Part shown: positions 63,473-64,000 of the stretch, one piece after another
Position numbering within the stretch: position 1 is the stretch's first letter
How the letters are laid out: each line of letters begins with the position of its first letter
Source: Paenibacillus sp.
GTDB taxonomy: Bacteria; Bacillota; Bacilli; Paenibacillales; YIM-B00363
DNA length: 64,000 bases
NCBI RefSeq assembly: GCF_035645195.1
Contig: NZ_DASQNA010000037.1
Coordinates: forward strand, 83,755-147,754
Direction of reading: 5' to 3'
Notes under the pieces: generated by a model
What the model was told of the DNA's origin: nothing
Databases searched by the model: none
What the model saw: only the letters and a program-made list of their open reading frames with translations
Translations under genes and position numbers: made by a program

Positions 63473-63501
63473 TTTATACCAGAACATATGTTCGGTATAA
63501 T
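63473..63501 (+). promoter_or_regulatory. Promoter of the transposase-like gene with a LexA (SOS) box in the spacer
   Basis: TTTATA (63473-63478), 17 bases, TATAAT (63496-63501). The spacer contains AGAACATATGTTCG (63481-63494); on the minus strand CGAACATATGTTCT matches the B. subtilis SOS box CGAACRNRYGTTYC at 13 of 14 positions. LexA binding here would block the promoter. The ATG is at 63527 behind AAGGAG. Confidence 0.65.
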
Positions 63502-63526
63502 TTATCTTGTAAGGAGTTGATTTAAC

Positions 63527-64000
63527 ATGGATAAACAAAGCCGAGCTTATCAATATTTCTACCGTCAACGCTGGCCGAGCGGTTTTGAATGCCCACGGTG
63601 CGGATATACGGGCTGCTATACGATCGGTACCCGTCGTAACCCCCTTTACCAATGCGCACTGTGCCGTCACCAAACCTCCTTGACCGCCGGCACCGTCATG
63701 GAGAAGAGCAGAACTTCCTTGGATAAATGGCTCGCCGCCGTCGAACTGCTAAGTTCGTCTTACGGTGTAAACGCAGTCCAACTGTCTGCAAGGATCGGCG
63801 TTTCCCACAAAACCGCATGGCTCATGCTCCGCGCTTTTCGTCGGGCGATTCATAGATTAGAGGAAGAACGCCAATTCTTAGGGACCGTTCACGCCGGCCT
63901 CCAAGTGCTCGGTCCTTATTTCTTCATTACGCATGCCCTTTATCGCAGAGAACGCGTTATTCTTATCGGGGGTTCCATGGACAATCGCACCGGGAAAGCT
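63527..64000 (+). CDS. IS1595-like transposase-related protein (C-terminus outside window)
   Basis: Starts MDKQSRAYQYFYRQRWPSGF; a transposase zinc ribbon follows with CPRCGYTGCY and CALCRHQ, then a helical region KTAWLMLRAFRRAIHRLEEE as in IS1595/ISXO2-family transposases. 158 residues visible; the frame is open at the window edge. At the point where family members have a DET(Y/F)IGG motif with the first catalytic Asp, this protein reads GTVHAGLQVLGPYFF, so the nucleophile site looks lost. It may be a degenerate or domesticated copy. Its promoter carries a LexA-like box. Confidence 0.8.
   Translation, partial: MDKQSRAYQYFYRQRWPSGFECPRCGYTGCYTIGTRRNPLYQCALCRHQTSLTAGTVMEKSRTSLDKWLAAVELLSSSYGVNAVQLSARIGVSHKTAWLMLRAFRRAIHRLEEERQFLGTVHAGLQVLGPYFFITHALYRRERVILIGGSMDNRTGKA

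Overview
The window reads as chromosome of a high-GC, endospore-forming Firmicute of the Paenibacillaceae (Paenibacillus/Cohnella-like). Evidence: gerE, gerM, CotS- and YheC/D-type spore coat genes, a YhcN/YlaJ-type lipoprotein, Bacillus-like Shine-Dalgarno sequences and gene order shared with Bacillus subtilis (ysoA-tig-clp-lonB-lonA-ysxC; gerE-gerM-rph-rdgB). No phage, CRISPR array or rRNA was seen.

1-14,700 (minus strand): a carbohydrate locus. A binding-protein ABC importer, a class II aldolase, an Asp/Glu racemase-like protein, a tandem metallo-beta-lactamase protein, two different GH38 alpha-mannosidases, a DeoR regulator, a SIS isomerase and a ROK kinase lie head to tail. A consensus cre box and a sigma-A promoter precede the importer. 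A second promoter, whose -10 lies in a 14-bp palindrome, precedes the racemase. I infer import and breakdown of an alpha-mannosidic glycan or glycoconjugate.

14,800-26,500 (minus): housekeeping proteostasis block tig-clpP, clpX, ispG, lonB, lonA, ysxC, with a YsoA-like TPR protein upstream, then tRNA-Arg(TCT).

26,600-38,700 (both strands): a Gln-rich coiled-coil protein, a half-size EamA transporter, a membrane-anchored trypsin-like protease, asparagine synthetase, rdgB-rph-gerM, a PgpA-type phosphatase, an MBL hydrolase with a methyltransferase, gerE with a clear sigma-K promoter, and a YhcN/YlaJ-like lipoprotein with a Gly-rich insertion.

38,800-51,450: a spore-surface polysaccharide region. 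A translationally coupled minus-strand operon (CotS-like kinase, CotSA-like GT4, GT2, GT-D, UDP-sugar dehydrogenase, epimerase, YheC/D ATP-grasp, small proteins) diverges from a GT4-GT2 fusion (apparent CTG start) and another GT4. A nucleotidylyltransferase follows.

51,700-62,700: psd with a small Cys-rich protein, an aminotransferase, an M29 aminopeptidase, an EcsAB-like ABC transporter, an SLH repeat protein, a preQ1-I riboswitch with queC-queD-queE, and a DUF1906 protein. 62,900-64,000: 195-bp tandem repeats carrying terminator-like hairpins, then an IS1595-type transposase cut by the window edge, with a near-consensus LexA box inside its promoter.
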